A DNA stretch of 64,000 nucleotides, taken from Lentilactobacillus fungorum (GTDB taxonomy: Bacteria; Bacillota; Bacilli; Lactobacillales; Lactobacillaceae). This document shows positions 19,341-26,806 of this stretch, piece after piece. Numbering within the stretch: position 1 is the first letter of the stretch; every line of letters starts with the position of its first letter. The position numbers were made by a program, and so were the translations under genes. A model generated the notes under the pieces. The model did not search any database, was not told where the DNA came from, and worked only from the letters and a program-made list of their open reading frames with translations. The stretch covers positions 124,001-188,000 of the forward strand of contig NZ_BNJR01000010.1 in assembly GCF_016860605.1 (NCBI RefSeq), written 5' to 3'.

Positions 19341-19922
19341 TTAACTAAGCCGGCCACCATCGTTCCATGAACCGATCAGCCGATGATCGCGGCAGGCATT
19401 GGCAAACTTAGTCATTCTAGTACGAAATAATTTGGGCTGGTTAGCTTTGATTTGGATGGTATCAACTCGTACCCGTTGGTAAAGCGGCGGGCACGAGCAA
19501 AAGAATTCCCAGGCGCCAGGTCGTCGTTTTAACGCGCGCTTGATTCTGGGGTCGATTCGAAAGTGGGCAGGATCCATATCTGGCAGCAGGCGTTCACCAG
19601 CTGGCGTCATTTTACCCAATGCTTCCATACGCCGACAACGGGCTTTGTTGAGTTCGGACCAGGCACTGTTCGGCTTTCGAGGGACAAACCGCTGCGAGGC
19701 GGGCCGTCCTTTGGCAAGTCGTTTATAGGTACTATCAATCCAGCCAAAACACATGGCTTCTTCGACTGCATCAACGTACCAAAAGTGATTAGCGTCTTTA
19801 GGAACGCCACGCTTGACGTCTACCCAACATTCAGTTGCCGTTTGGTAATTTGATTTGAGCCAACTGCGAAAGTCGTCGCGGTTAGTGACGGATAAATGAT
19901 TAATTGGATTTTTGAGCGTCAC
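19341..19922 (-). CDS. YdeI/OmpD-associated-family protein
   Basis: 193 residues. The diagnostic stretch VEEAMCFGWIDSTYKRL followed by RFVPRKPNSAWSELNKARC identifies the YdeI/OmpD-associated family, named after a bacteriocin-protection phenotype in enterobacteria. The C-terminal helical segment (RALKRRPGAWEFFCSCPPLYQRVRVDTI) is also typical. Cytoplasmic, no signal peptide. GTG start after GGGATGATG. Single gene, convergent with the adhesin. The biochemical function is unknown in this family. Confidence 0.8.
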   Translation of the reverse strand: MTLKNPINHLSVTNRDDFRSWLKSNYQTATECWVDVKRGVPKDANHFWYVDAVEEAMCFGWIDSTYKRLAKGRPASQRFVPRKPNSAWSELNKARCRRMEALGKMTPAGERLLPDMDPAHFRIDPRIKRALKRRPGAWEFFCSCPPLYQRVRVDTIQIKANQPKLFRTRMTKFANACRDHRLIGSWNDGGRLS

Positions 19923-20111
19923 TTTGCATCATCCCTTTATTCAATTGTACAATTTTGAGGCGCTAAGGGGGATCGGAATTATGAGATTATGGGGGGTGAG
20001 ATGTCGATGCTTTAATTAATTTTAAATGATAGTCATTGGGTTAAACCGCTGATGGTAAAGGGAATCTAAAAAAAGCATTAGAAAATATTCACATTTAATT
20101 TTAAATTACCA

Positions 20112-20140
20112 TTGACAAATCCTAATCAATATCTCATAAT
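20112..20140 (+). promoter_or_regulatory. Sigma-A promoter of the T-box transcript
   Basis: TTGACA, 17-base spacer, CATAAT. The start of transcription would fall near 20147, at the start of the T-box leader. Confidence 0.75.
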
Positions 20141-20146
20141 ACGAAC

Positions 20147-20388
20147 TATCAATTTGAAAGAAGTTTTCGTTAACCTGCTTCGACAGAAAATCCATTCGGC
20201 GGCTGAGAGATGGTGTAGCGATTAATGATTGTGACTTTCATGCTTAACCTATAAGTTGGTGAGCGATGAGTAAGCCAGCTTCGGACTTGTCCGTTAGAGC
20301 AGTTAACGAGTGGGCACAATGTGTCTATGAAGGTGGTACCGCGGCCAAATGTCGTCCTTTGTCAGAAATGATGAGGGGCGATTTTTTG
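20147..20388 (+). promoter_or_regulatory. T-box riboswitch leader
   Basis: The universal T-box sequence AGGTGGTACCGCGG is at 20331-20344. It is followed at once by a terminator hairpin (TCGTCCTT ... GAGGGGCGA then T6, 20352-20387). Upstream lies about 180 bases of structured leader with a GAGAGATGGTG segment near 20206, as in Stem I. Such leaders bind an uncharged tRNA and turn on the downstream gene when that amino acid is short. The specifier codon is not certain; the CTTTC stretch near 20235 would allow a Leu or Phe codon. Regulated gene: the ketopantoate-reductase-family gene at 20598. Confidence 0.85.
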
Positions 20389-20402
20389 TGCAGTATGCGG
20401 AG

Positions 20403-20493
20403 CCAAGCGGTTAGAAGCCGGAGCCTAAGTTTTCTTGACCGGAAATCCCGGGCTGGGGTTTGCAAGAAGACTTAGGTGCAAACTTCCGCTTGG
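20403..20493. repeat. Palindromic repeat, cluster B (one unit)
   Basis: CCAAGCGG ... CCGCTTGG ends with centre TCCCGGGCTGGGG, in the opposite orientation to cluster A. The arms CCTAAGTTTTCTTG / CAAGAAGACTTAGG are complementary and specific to this copy. The unit lies between the T-box terminator and the gene it controls, so it would be part of the 5' untranslated region. Confidence 0.75.
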
Positions 20494-20597
20494 TGGCGCA
20501 TCATTCAGCTCGGCTGCCCAGAACCACAACCACTCGCCAACCTCAAACGAACCAGTAACCCGCTACATATAACCAAACCAAGAAAGGAAATTTTAAC

Positions 20598-21626
20598 ATG
20601 AAATATACAGTATTAGGCGCAGGTGCTATGGGATTACGTTATGGCGTATTATTACAAGAAGCTGGCTTTGATGTCGATTTTGTCGATACTTGGGATAAGC
20701 AAGTGGAAACGATTCGCAGCCAAAAAGGGGTTTATGTTTCTCGTGATGGTCAAAATCGGCATTTAGTGCCCGTGAACGTCTATTATCCAGAAGAGTATCA
20801 AGGTGATCCGGATGTTTTAATTGTGTTCACCAAACAGTATCAGTTAGCGGATTTTCTGAAACGCTCTGCCCGCTTCTTTAACGACAAACAATACGTCGTG
20901 ACCTGCATGAATGGGATGGGCCACGTTGAAAAGCTTAACCAATATTTCCCTAAAGAACGCTTGCTTGGCGGGACGGCCTTGATTGGGACAGTCCTCAATC
21001 AAGCCGGTGACGTTGACTTCATTGGGCCAAAGGGCGCCGGTTCGATGAACTTGGCAAATGAAACCGAAAAGCCGGATGCAATGACCCACAAGATTGTCGA
21101 TGAGTTTACCCAGGCTGGCCTTAACCCGAACTTGACGACAAACTTCTTGGGCACTCTGATGGCCAAAGTGATCTTTAACTCCGTCATCAACACGCTGTGC
21201 ACGATGTTCAAGATTCGGATGGGCGAATACATCCAATCGCCGGTTGCACAAAAATTAGGTGTTCAATTAATTGATGAAGCCTTTGACGTTTGCGAGCGGG
21301 CCGGCATTACGTTATTGAACACGCGCCAAGAAGAGTGGGAGACCGTCAAATATGTCAGCACCGTCTCCAATCCGTTGCATTTCCCATCCATGTACCAAGA
21401 TATCTCGAAAAATCGCCAAACTGAAGTCGATTACATCAATGGCTACATCTATGACCTCGGCCTCAAATATCATTATGAAGCTAAAACCCATGATTTCTTG
21501 AGAAACTTGGTTCATTTGGCTGAATTCGCTGGAACGTTTGACGTTGATGGTTATATGAAGTCAGTTTTGGCAGCGGAGAATGCTAAAAAACAGACCGCTG
21601 ACCAAAAGGCAGAAGTCGATGCGTAG
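20598..21626 (+). CDS. Ketopantoate reductase (PanE/ApbA) family dehydrogenase
   Basis: 342-residue NAD(P)H-dependent reductase. VLGAGAMGLRYG at residues 4-15 is the Rossmann dinucleotide loop. Conserved Lys in the NGMGHVEKL region and the C-terminal helical domain (KVIFNSVINTLCTMF, near residue 195) match the PanE fold. The family either reduces 2-dehydropantoate to pantoate or, as in Lactococcus PanE, reduces branched-chain 2-oxo acids to hydroxy acids. Control by a T-box leader, a sensor of amino-acid starvation, favours the amino-acid/2-oxo-acid role, but this is inference. RBS AAGAAAGGAAA before ATG; monocistronic with a strong terminator. The long C-terminal tail (KKQTADQKAEVDA) is probably disordered. 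Confidence 0.85.
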   Translation: MKYTVLGAGAMGLRYGVLLQEAGFDVDFVDTWDKQVETIRSQKGVYVSRDGQNRHLVPVNVYYPEEYQGDPDVLIVFTKQYQLADFLKRSARFFNDKQYVVTCMNGMGHVEKLNQYFPKERLLGGTALIGTVLNQAGDVDFIGPKGAGSMNLANETEKPDAMTHKIVDEFTQAGLNPNLTTNFLGTLMAKVIFNSVINTLCTMFKIRMGEYIQSPVAQKLGVQLIDEAFDVCERAGITLLNTRQEEWETVKYVSTVSNPLHFPSMYQDISKNRQTEVDYINGYIYDLGLKYHYEAKTHDFLRNLVHLAEFAGTFDVDGYMKSVLAAENAKKQTADQKAEVDA

Positions 21627-21664
21627 CTAAGGGATAACAGCCCAATTTTAGAAATGTGGCATTC

Positions 21665-21713
21665 AAAAAGCCAACTAATCAGGTAGCAAAACCGCCTGGC
21701 TAGTTGGCTTTTT
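21665..21713. terminator. Bidirectional intrinsic terminator
   Basis: AAAAAGCCAACTAATCAGG and CCTGGCTAGTTGGCTTTTT pair with few mismatches. It serves the convergent dehydrogenase gene and the sigma/anti-sigma operon. Confidence 0.8.
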
Positions 21714-21728
21714 GGCTGGGAATCTTAA

Positions 21729-22664
21729 TTAGTAACTCGGTTGAATATAGGGAACTCGTTTAATGGTTGCTCCAGCAGAGCTTTCAGCAATCCAATCTTG
21801 GTTAAGCAACTGTTTAAAGTTTTCACTTTTACCGGTTAAGATAATGCCAGCAAATTTAGCCTGTTTCAAGGTTGGATATTTCTTGGCGTACTGGTGGGCA
21901 TAATCCGTTAAAGAAAAGCCGTTGTATGAGTCTAAAGCCGTGTTGGAAACCTTTTTGAGTGACTTTCTGAAAGCCTGATAACTCAAATTATCTAATTTGC
22001 CGCCTCGTTGAATTGACTGGATTCCCAGAAAGTGGTTGTCTTCGATGGTGGGATCTGCTTGACCACCGACTCCCAACCAATACCAATTGGCATGAAGATT
22101 ACTTGGCAGTCGAGACTGGATTTGACGATAAGTCAACGGCTGCTTGAAGGTGATAGCCATCTCGGCGACATAGCCCTTCATCTTAGCGACCGCTGGTAAT
22201 TCGGCGGCCTTTTTGATGTTTGGATTTGGCACCTGATTATTGTAAAAAAGAGGAACCTTTTGTTGGGTTAATCGAGTATAGGCCGCTGTCCGGGTGGTAT
22301 CAATTAGGCTGTTATTTGGTATCCAGTTAAAAGACCAGTTGTACTGGCCGACCGCAGTGGACCACGGAATGCGATAACCGTCGATTTCCTTGTATTGATG
22401 GCTAATGACTTTACCACCCCAAATTGAGGTGTCATCAACGATTTGGTCGCTGATCTGAATGTTGGGGGCAGCAATTGCTTGTACAGTCTCCATCTTATCG
22501 TTAAGCAGTTGGGTTTGACGACCGGCCAAGCTTTGGGAGAACTTGTAGCCAACCACTAAGACTACGGGGACGGTGACGATGACAATCAAGATAGTGATAA
22601 GCCATCGCTTTAGCTTGACTTTAAAAGCCATTTTTTCAAATTGTTCATTATTCATTTGATTCAT
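21729..22664 (-). CDS. Membrane anti-sigma factor, sigma-factor-regulator (Sigma_reg) family
   Basis: 311 residues: a short cytoplasmic N-terminus, one membrane helix at about residues 17-42 (WLITILIVIVTVPVVLVVGYKF), and a large extracellular part. The segment EMAITFKQPLTYRQIQSRLPSNLHANWYWLGVGG fits the C-terminal domain of the sigma-factor-regulator family. The start overlaps the 3' end of the sigma gene by 17 bases, so the two are translationally coupled. Expected role: to hold the ECF sigma at the membrane until an envelope signal releases it. The preceding GTG codon is less well spaced from AAGGTG, so the ATG is preferred. Confidence 0.85.
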   Translation of the reverse strand: MNQMNNEQFEKMAFKVKLKRWLITILIVIVTVPVVLVVGYKFSQSLAGRQTQLLNDKMETVQAIAAPNIQISDQIVDDTSIWGGKVISHQYKEIDGYRIPWSTAVGQYNWSFNWIPNNSLIDTTRTAAYTRLTQQKVPLFYNNQVPNPNIKKAAELPAVAKMKGYVAEMAITFKQPLTYRQIQSRLPSNLHANWYWLGVGGQADPTIEDNHFLGIQSIQRGGKLDNLSYQAFRKSLKKVSNTALDSYNGFSLTDYAHQYAKKYPTLKQAKFAGIILTGKSENFKQLLNQDWIAESSAGATIKRVPYIQPSY

Positions 22665-23139
22665 CACCTAACACCTTTCTTAATTTCTTGCGGATTCGGT
22701 ATAAGCGCATTTTGATTGCTGCTGGGCTTTTGCCAGTTTGGTGGGCAATTTGGGTGATCGACTGCCCATCAAGGTACTTTGCCTTCAGCAGCTGCCGATC
22801 CTTTTTGGCTAATTGATGCAGAACTTTGGCAAGCTTTTCGTGACGATCAGAAGGTATCAGAGGTTGTGGTTGGCTTGCCTCAGGGATCAAAAAGGATTGG
22901 AGTAGCTTCTTGAACCGCGTCTGTCGACGATATTGGTCAATGTATTGATTGCGGGCCATTCGGTACATATATGGCCGAATGGCGTTGGGCGGCAAAATCA
23001 TATCCATTTTGAGAATTTTGACAAAGACGTCTTGAATAACGTCTTCAGCAAGCTCCTTATTAGCGCCCTGATTGATCAAGTAGTGCATTAACTCAATTGA
23101 AATATTTTTAATTAGTGTTTCATAATCATCGAGCTTCAT
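22648..23139 (-). CDS. ECF-type RNA polymerase sigma factor
   Basis: 163 residues. Region 2: ELAEDVIQDVFVKIL...IRPYMYRMARNQYIDQYRR. Region 4: LAKKDRQLLKAKYLDGQSITQIAHQTGKSPAAIKMRLYRIRKKLRKVL, the DNA-binding helix-turn-helix for the -35 element. The length suits a group 4 sigma. Start supported by AAGGGGGG. It is divergent from secreted-protein genes, which are likely targets, and is followed by its membrane anti-sigma partner. The regulon cannot be proved from sequence. Confidence 0.9.
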   Translation of the reverse strand: MKLDDYETLIKNISIELMHYLINQGANKELAEDVIQDVFVKILKMDMILPPNAIRPYMYRMARNQYIDQYRRQTRFKKLLQSFLIPEASQPQPLIPSDRHEKLAKVLHQLAKKDRQLLKAKYLDGQSITQIAHQTGKSPAAIKMRLYRIRKKLRKVLGDESNE

Positions 23140-23205
23140 GATGCCCCCCTTTCACTAGAGATAACGAATGGGTATGGGAAAAGTAACGGTTATGGAGAAT
23201 CAGTT

Positions 23206-23445
23206 ATGATGAATTTGAAGAAGATCGTTAATAAGCTTTTGGTGAAAAAGATCAGTGCTTATACTGGCTGCGGGGTTGTTCGGGATTCTTGCACCTCATG
23301 CGTCAGTTCAGGTGACGAGGTTATTGGTTCCTTACGGCAATTGTTAACGGTGCTGACGGCGACGATCATTCAGAACAGGCAATTGTTAATTTCCTGGTTA
23401 ACAACCAAAAAAGTGGTAATTCTAGGTGTAATCCGGTAAACTTTT
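23206..23445 (+). pseudogene. Decayed secreted-protein gene beside the ECF sigma
   Basis: An open frame of 77 codons starts at a ribosome binding site (GGAGA) but encodes no recognisable protein. In the next frame, from about 23252, the sequence reads SVLILAAGLFGILAPHASVQV, a convincing signal peptide missing its start. This suggests a gene of the neighbouring secreted family broken by a frameshift near 23250 and then truncated. The last 50 bases duplicate the upstream region of the gene at 24421. Confidence 0.5.
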
Positions 23446-23450
23446 GAGGA
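23396..23450 (+). repeat. Upstream repeat, copy 1 (copy 2 at 24347-24411)
   Basis: The two copies share GTGG(T/C)AATTCTAGG(T/C)GTAATCC and flanking bases over about 55 bp. Each ends just before the ribosome binding site of a secreted-protein gene. They could be duplicated promoters recognised by the adjacent ECF sigma, or simply remnants of a segmental duplication. Confidence 0.6.
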
Positions 23451-23471
23451 AGTGAATGGAGGAAGTTGACG

Positions 23472-24272
23472 ATGAAAAAAAGATGGTTCACACTATCACT
23501 ATTGATTGCTTTTGGGCTTGTTGGTTTGAGTTTGGATCAAGTCAGCGCCCATGCCGCGAGTCCCTACAAAGTTACTAAGACGAAATATTATACCGACAGT
23601 CGGCCTTTTCACCTTACAAACTTTAAAAAGAATGTCTATGCCTGGAATTTAAACCATACCCGGAAGTTATATAATTTAAGGAACTATCCAAATACGTCAT
23701 GGCATTTAAGTCGATCGGTAATCTTGACTAAGAATAATAAAAAAAGCGTCTACTATTACGTTGGGGCAGCAACCCCCAACGGGAAGTCTAATGCTCAGGG
23801 ATATGTATGGCGTGGCTATCTAAAAGCTGGCTATAATCCAAATTACAAAGTATGGAACAACTTAGATATTACCGGCTTTTTAAATGATGAGGACTATCAA
23901 AACTATCTTAATCAATCGCCATCTCAATCATTGACACGTCAAGTCTTAAACCTATTTCCTAATACAGCCCTTTCGTTAAACCTATCAAAAGTGGTCGCTA
24001 ATGGGCCTGATGATTCAAAGTATCGTCAAGAGTTTACTAATATTTTTACAGATAAAAAAGTGAACGATAGTTTTTATCATTCATATTCAAATCAGACGAC
24101 TGACCAACAAAAATTGACCGCTATTAAGCGTGCCCTTGATGAGGCTGGGTATACTACTCAAAAGCGCGAATCTTTAACTGGATATAAAATCGGTATCTAT
24201 TATGAGCAAACAAAGTCTTCAGTATATTCTGGAGAAAAGTTTGCCGGCTTAATGCTTGCAAAAGAGAAATAA
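23472..24272 (+). CDS. Secreted protein of a five-member local family, unknown function
   Basis: 266 residues with a signal peptide (about 1-28, ending SAHAAS). A conserved N-terminal module follows at residues 30-120: KTKYYTDSRPFHL, NLNHTRKLYNLRNYPNTSWHLS, YYYVG, QGYVWRGYLKAG. The C-terminal module ends with LTGYKIGIYYEQ...FAGLMLAKEK. Both modules recur in the three genes at 38.0-41.2 kb. The start is the ATG after GGAGGAAG. It lies divergent from the ECF sigma gene, so it is a candidate for that regulon. Likely a wall-associated protein; no enzyme motif is evident. Confidence 0.8.
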   Translation: MKKRWFTLSLLIAFGLVGLSLDQVSAHAASPYKVTKTKYYTDSRPFHLTNFKKNVYAWNLNHTRKLYNLRNYPNTSWHLSRSVILTKNNKKSVYYYVGAATPNGKSNAQGYVWRGYLKAGYNPNYKVWNNLDITGFLNDEDYQNYLNQSPSQSLTRQVLNLFPNTALSLNLSKVVANGPDDSKYRQEFTNIFTDKKVNDSFYHSYSNQTTDQQKLTAIKRALDEAGYTTQKRESLTGYKIGIYYEQTKSSVYSGEKFAGLMLAKEK

Positions 24273-24346
24273 ACCGACAGCCTTTGTTAATAACTGAAAC
24301 TTGAAAGCTGATAATCCCGCCGTTTCGTTGCGGTCGGCACTTACAG

Positions 24347-24411
24347 GATTAACAACTAAGAAAGTGGCAATTCTAGGCGTAATCCAGTAGATTTTTGAGT
24401 AATTAATTGGA
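24347..24411 (+). repeat. Upstream repeat, copy 2
   Basis: See the copy at 23396-23450. This copy is followed directly by GGAGGGAC and the start of the next secreted-protein gene. Confidence 0.6.
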
Positions 24412-24420
24412 GGGACACAT

Positions 24421-25269
24421 ATGAAGAAAGGGTTTGTTAGTTTACTAGCCGTCGCTAGTATCATGGTTGGAATATTAAGCTTATCGGTGGTTTCTGCATC
24501 AGCTAGTAACGTGAAACGCGTAAGCGCTAGTTACGTTAAAAAATATGGCATTAAACATCGTTTCTACAGATTAACTAAGAATACCAAAGCGTCCATATAC
24601 TACTACGTTAACGAACCAGGAACCAATCAGGATGCGTTAACCCGTCGGGCAAATATCAGTATACCTAAGGGCACGGTTATTGATTCTCAATCGACAGGTT
24701 CAAAGAATGGGAAAAAGGTGCTTTATGGAACTGGTGTTGATCTTAGTTATACTTTGAAACATAAGCTACTTGGTAACAATCGTTTGGTTGGCGGGCCAAC
24801 GTTCGCTATTAATTATTCTGCAAATACTGTGCGAATTAAGCGTCCAGGATACATGCTCCCATATGGCAATAATGTACTATATTCGGGTGGTTTAACTGGT
24901 TTTTCACAATTTGGGACATATGATAGTAACGCTGTTAAGTTGACTTCGAATGGCTATGTTGAATATTATAAGTATACTAATCGGCGAGCTGCTGAAAACA
25001 TCATAAGTGCTTACCAAAAGCAAACCGTTCCAACCAGTTATGCCAAGATAAATCGTTCAGTTGTTAGAGGAAATGTAATGTATTTATATTATGGTCATAA
25101 ACTTAAAGGGGTTTCTAACAGTAAGGTTCGCGCTAAGGGACCTTATCAGTATCGTTTGACCATCACTAATCAACATACACCTTACCAGTTAGATAACGAT
25201 ATTTCGGCTAGCCTGTACGCCATCGGAAATCAGAAATTCTTTACTTTTGTTACGGTATCAAAAGAATAA
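24421..25269 (+). CDS. Secreted protein, unknown function (282 aa)
   Basis: Signal peptide at residues 1-29 (LLAVASIMVGILSLSVVSASAS). The mature part is rich in Tyr, Lys and Ser, with strand-forming repeats such as KASIYYYVNEPG and ARANISIPKGTVIDSQ that resemble SH3-like wall-binding modules of lactobacilli. The resemblance is only at the level of composition. It does not carry the GYVWRGYL motif of the preceding gene, so it is not an obvious member of the same family. Shares a duplicated upstream sequence with its neighbour, so joint regulation is likely. Confidence 0.7.
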   Translation: MKKGFVSLLAVASIMVGILSLSVVSASASNVKRVSASYVKKYGIKHRFYRLTKNTKASIYYYVNEPGTNQDALTRRANISIPKGTVIDSQSTGSKNGKKVLYGTGVDLSYTLKHKLLGNNRLVGGPTFAINYSANTVRIKRPGYMLPYGNNVLYSGGLTGFSQFGTYDSNAVKLTSNGYVEYYKYTNRRAAENIISAYQKQTVPTSYAKINRSVVRGNVMYLYYGHKLKGVSNSKVRAKGPYQYRLTITNQHTPYQLDNDISASLYAIGNQKFFTFVTVSKE

Positions 25270-25425
25270 AAATGGCTATTGGTTATTAGAAGTGTTTATT
25301 GCAACAATGTTATTTTAAACAACCAAACTGATAAATGGCCGTTAAACAATTAACTAACAGGTTATCGCTACACGCTAAATAAGACGCTCTTAATTGAATG
25401 CCCTTTTGCCAACGATGCGGGCTTC

Positions 25426-25459
25426 GTGTATACACAGGGGTAACTACTTGGGATATAAT
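25426..25459 (+). promoter_or_regulatory. Promoter/operator of the toxin-antitoxin pair
   Basis: The perfect palindrome GTGTATACAC (25426-25435) overlaps the -35 region; TATAAT is at 25454-25459. AbrB-type antitoxins usually repress their own promoter, so the palindrome is a good operator candidate. Confidence 0.5.
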
Positions 25460-25486
25460 TAAGCCACTCAGAAAGGGGCGTTTAAA

Positions 25487-25741
25487 ATGATCAACAAAGT
25501 AAAAGTTCGTAAATCAGGTAACAGTCTTGTACTAACTGTCCCGACACAAGTTGGGGTCACTGAAGGCGAAGAATATAAAGCTAGCAAGTTAGCTGATGGG
25601 ACTATTATTTACGAACCAACCAATCACACCAACATCTTTGCGACTAAAGAAGCACAAGATTATGATTTCCAAGCTGACGTGCAAAACGATCCGGAATTGC
25701 AACCAGTTGACCCCGTTGGATTGGAGCGATTAGATGACTAG
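25487..25741 (+). CDS. mazE: MazE/AbrB-type antitoxin
   Basis: 84 residues. The N-terminal MINKVKVRKSGNSLVLTVP is the SpoVT-AbrB (swapped-hairpin) DNA-binding fold. The acidic C-terminal tail (residues about 50-84, EAQDYDFQADVQNDPELQPVD) is the expected flexible toxin-binding segment. AAGGGG precedes the ATG. It overlaps the toxin gene by 8 bases, giving translational coupling. Role: neutralises the toxin and represses the operon. Confidence 0.88.
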   Translation: MINKVKVRKSGNSLVLTVPTQVGVTEGEEYKASKLADGTIIYEPTNHTNIFATKEAQDYDFQADVQNDPELQPVDPVGLERLDD

Positions 25742-26111
25742 CATGCCCATTAAAGGCGACATTGTTGTCTTAGACGCGGAACCGCATAGCGGAAAAGAAT
25801 ATGGTGGCCATGATGCCAACTTCGTGAACATTCGAAGACATTATGTCGTCATGAGCAGTACTGATTATAATCAGGCGACCGAAATGGTACTCGCGATGCC
25901 AATAACCACCAGTGACCGTTATCAAAACAATCAGTGGTACTTTCCAATCCTCATCAACGGCAGTCAAAATACTGGCGTTAAAGGCTACGTTGTTGGATGG
26001 CAATTAACTAACTTTGATTACAAATTGCGCCACGGGCAAATCATCAATCATATCTCGGACAAAACCTACACAGAATTAAAACGGTACATCCAAGATATGC
26101 TTGATCTCTAA
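25734..26111 (+). CDS. mazF: MazF/PemK-type toxin endoribonuclease
   Basis: 125 residues. KGDIVVLDAEPHSGKEYGGHDANFVNIRRHYVVMSS fits the PemK/MazF SH3-like barrel, where the loop after the first strand carries the RNA-cleaving residues. VLAMPITTSDR and GYVVGWQLTNFDYKLRHGQIINHISDKTYTEL are the later family strands. An enlarged first loop (GKEYGGHDANFVN) is longer than in E. coli MazF. It probably cleaves mRNA when the antitoxin is degraded. Start supported by GGAG eight bases upstream. Terminator at 26148. Confidence 0.85.
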   Translation: MTSMPIKGDIVVLDAEPHSGKEYGGHDANFVNIRRHYVVMSSTDYNQATEMVLAMPITTSDRYQNNQWYFPILINGSQNTGVKGYVVGWQLTNFDYKLRHGQIINHISDKTYTELKRYIQDMLDL

Positions 26112-26147
26112 TGACGATTCTCTAACCAATCTCTAAACTCAACACTT

Positions 26148-26179
26148 AAGGTACTCTTAACTGAGCGCCTTATTTTTTT
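26148..26179 (+). terminator. Intrinsic terminator of mazEF
   Basis: AAGGTACTC pairs with GAGCGCCTT (internal mismatch), followed by T7. Confidence 0.65.
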
Positions 26180-26806
26180 ACCCGCAGTCATCTGGCGGGA
26201 TTTGTTTACAGGTTCAATGGGACATCCATACGAAACAGCGATTCGCTTAACAATACGTAGAAAAAGTAGTGATAGAAAGACGAATTAGCTAAATATTATA
26301 TTATATGCTGGCTGTTCGTCTTTTCGTTTGGACTTTTTTAGGCTGGGTTGGTTCACTTCGCGATAAAAAGTCCCGGCTGATATCTGATTGTTAGCCGCCA
26401 TTACCCTCGCCGGTACTCACCACGGCCAAGCTAGCTTAACAGTTTGGTGGTTAATTGAGCAGCGCTTTCCCGAGCCGATTACCCATCCGATATTTCCAAG
26501 AATTGAAGACCAACTCCCGAAAAAATGGCGGTATTCCAGTCATCAACTAGAACACGCAATTGATAATTCCTAGGTGTGTATAAAAGTGTATAAAAGCAAT
26601 TTGCCAAAACAAGCTCACAACTTTCTTATTCTACCCCTCAACTCTAAACTCATTCTCCGAGTCCGCCAGAGTTTAAATTTCACAATTACTATTAAATATG
26701 AAATAATAAAACTGTTAGGTAAATAATAACAAAATAGGGGGCTGAATGCCGTTTTGGTAATCGTTTTTTTGCGGCATCCGCAAATGCGCAAATGGAGGGG
26801 AAAACG
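26180..26806. other. Intergenic region without a supported gene
   Basis: A hairpin near 26276-26324 (AAAGACGAA ... TTCGTCTTT then T-rich) looks like an orphan terminator, and GGACTTTTTT/AAAAAGTCC follows. A TTG-initiated frame of 61 codons (26388-26573) has no ribosome binding site and no recognisable product. The last 150 bases are AT-rich and should hold the promoter of the surface-protein gene at 26807. Confidence 0.4.

Noticed and set aside
26388-26573. 61-codon plus-strand frame
   Set aside because: TTG start, no ribosome binding site, no recognisable domain, and lies between orphan hairpins.
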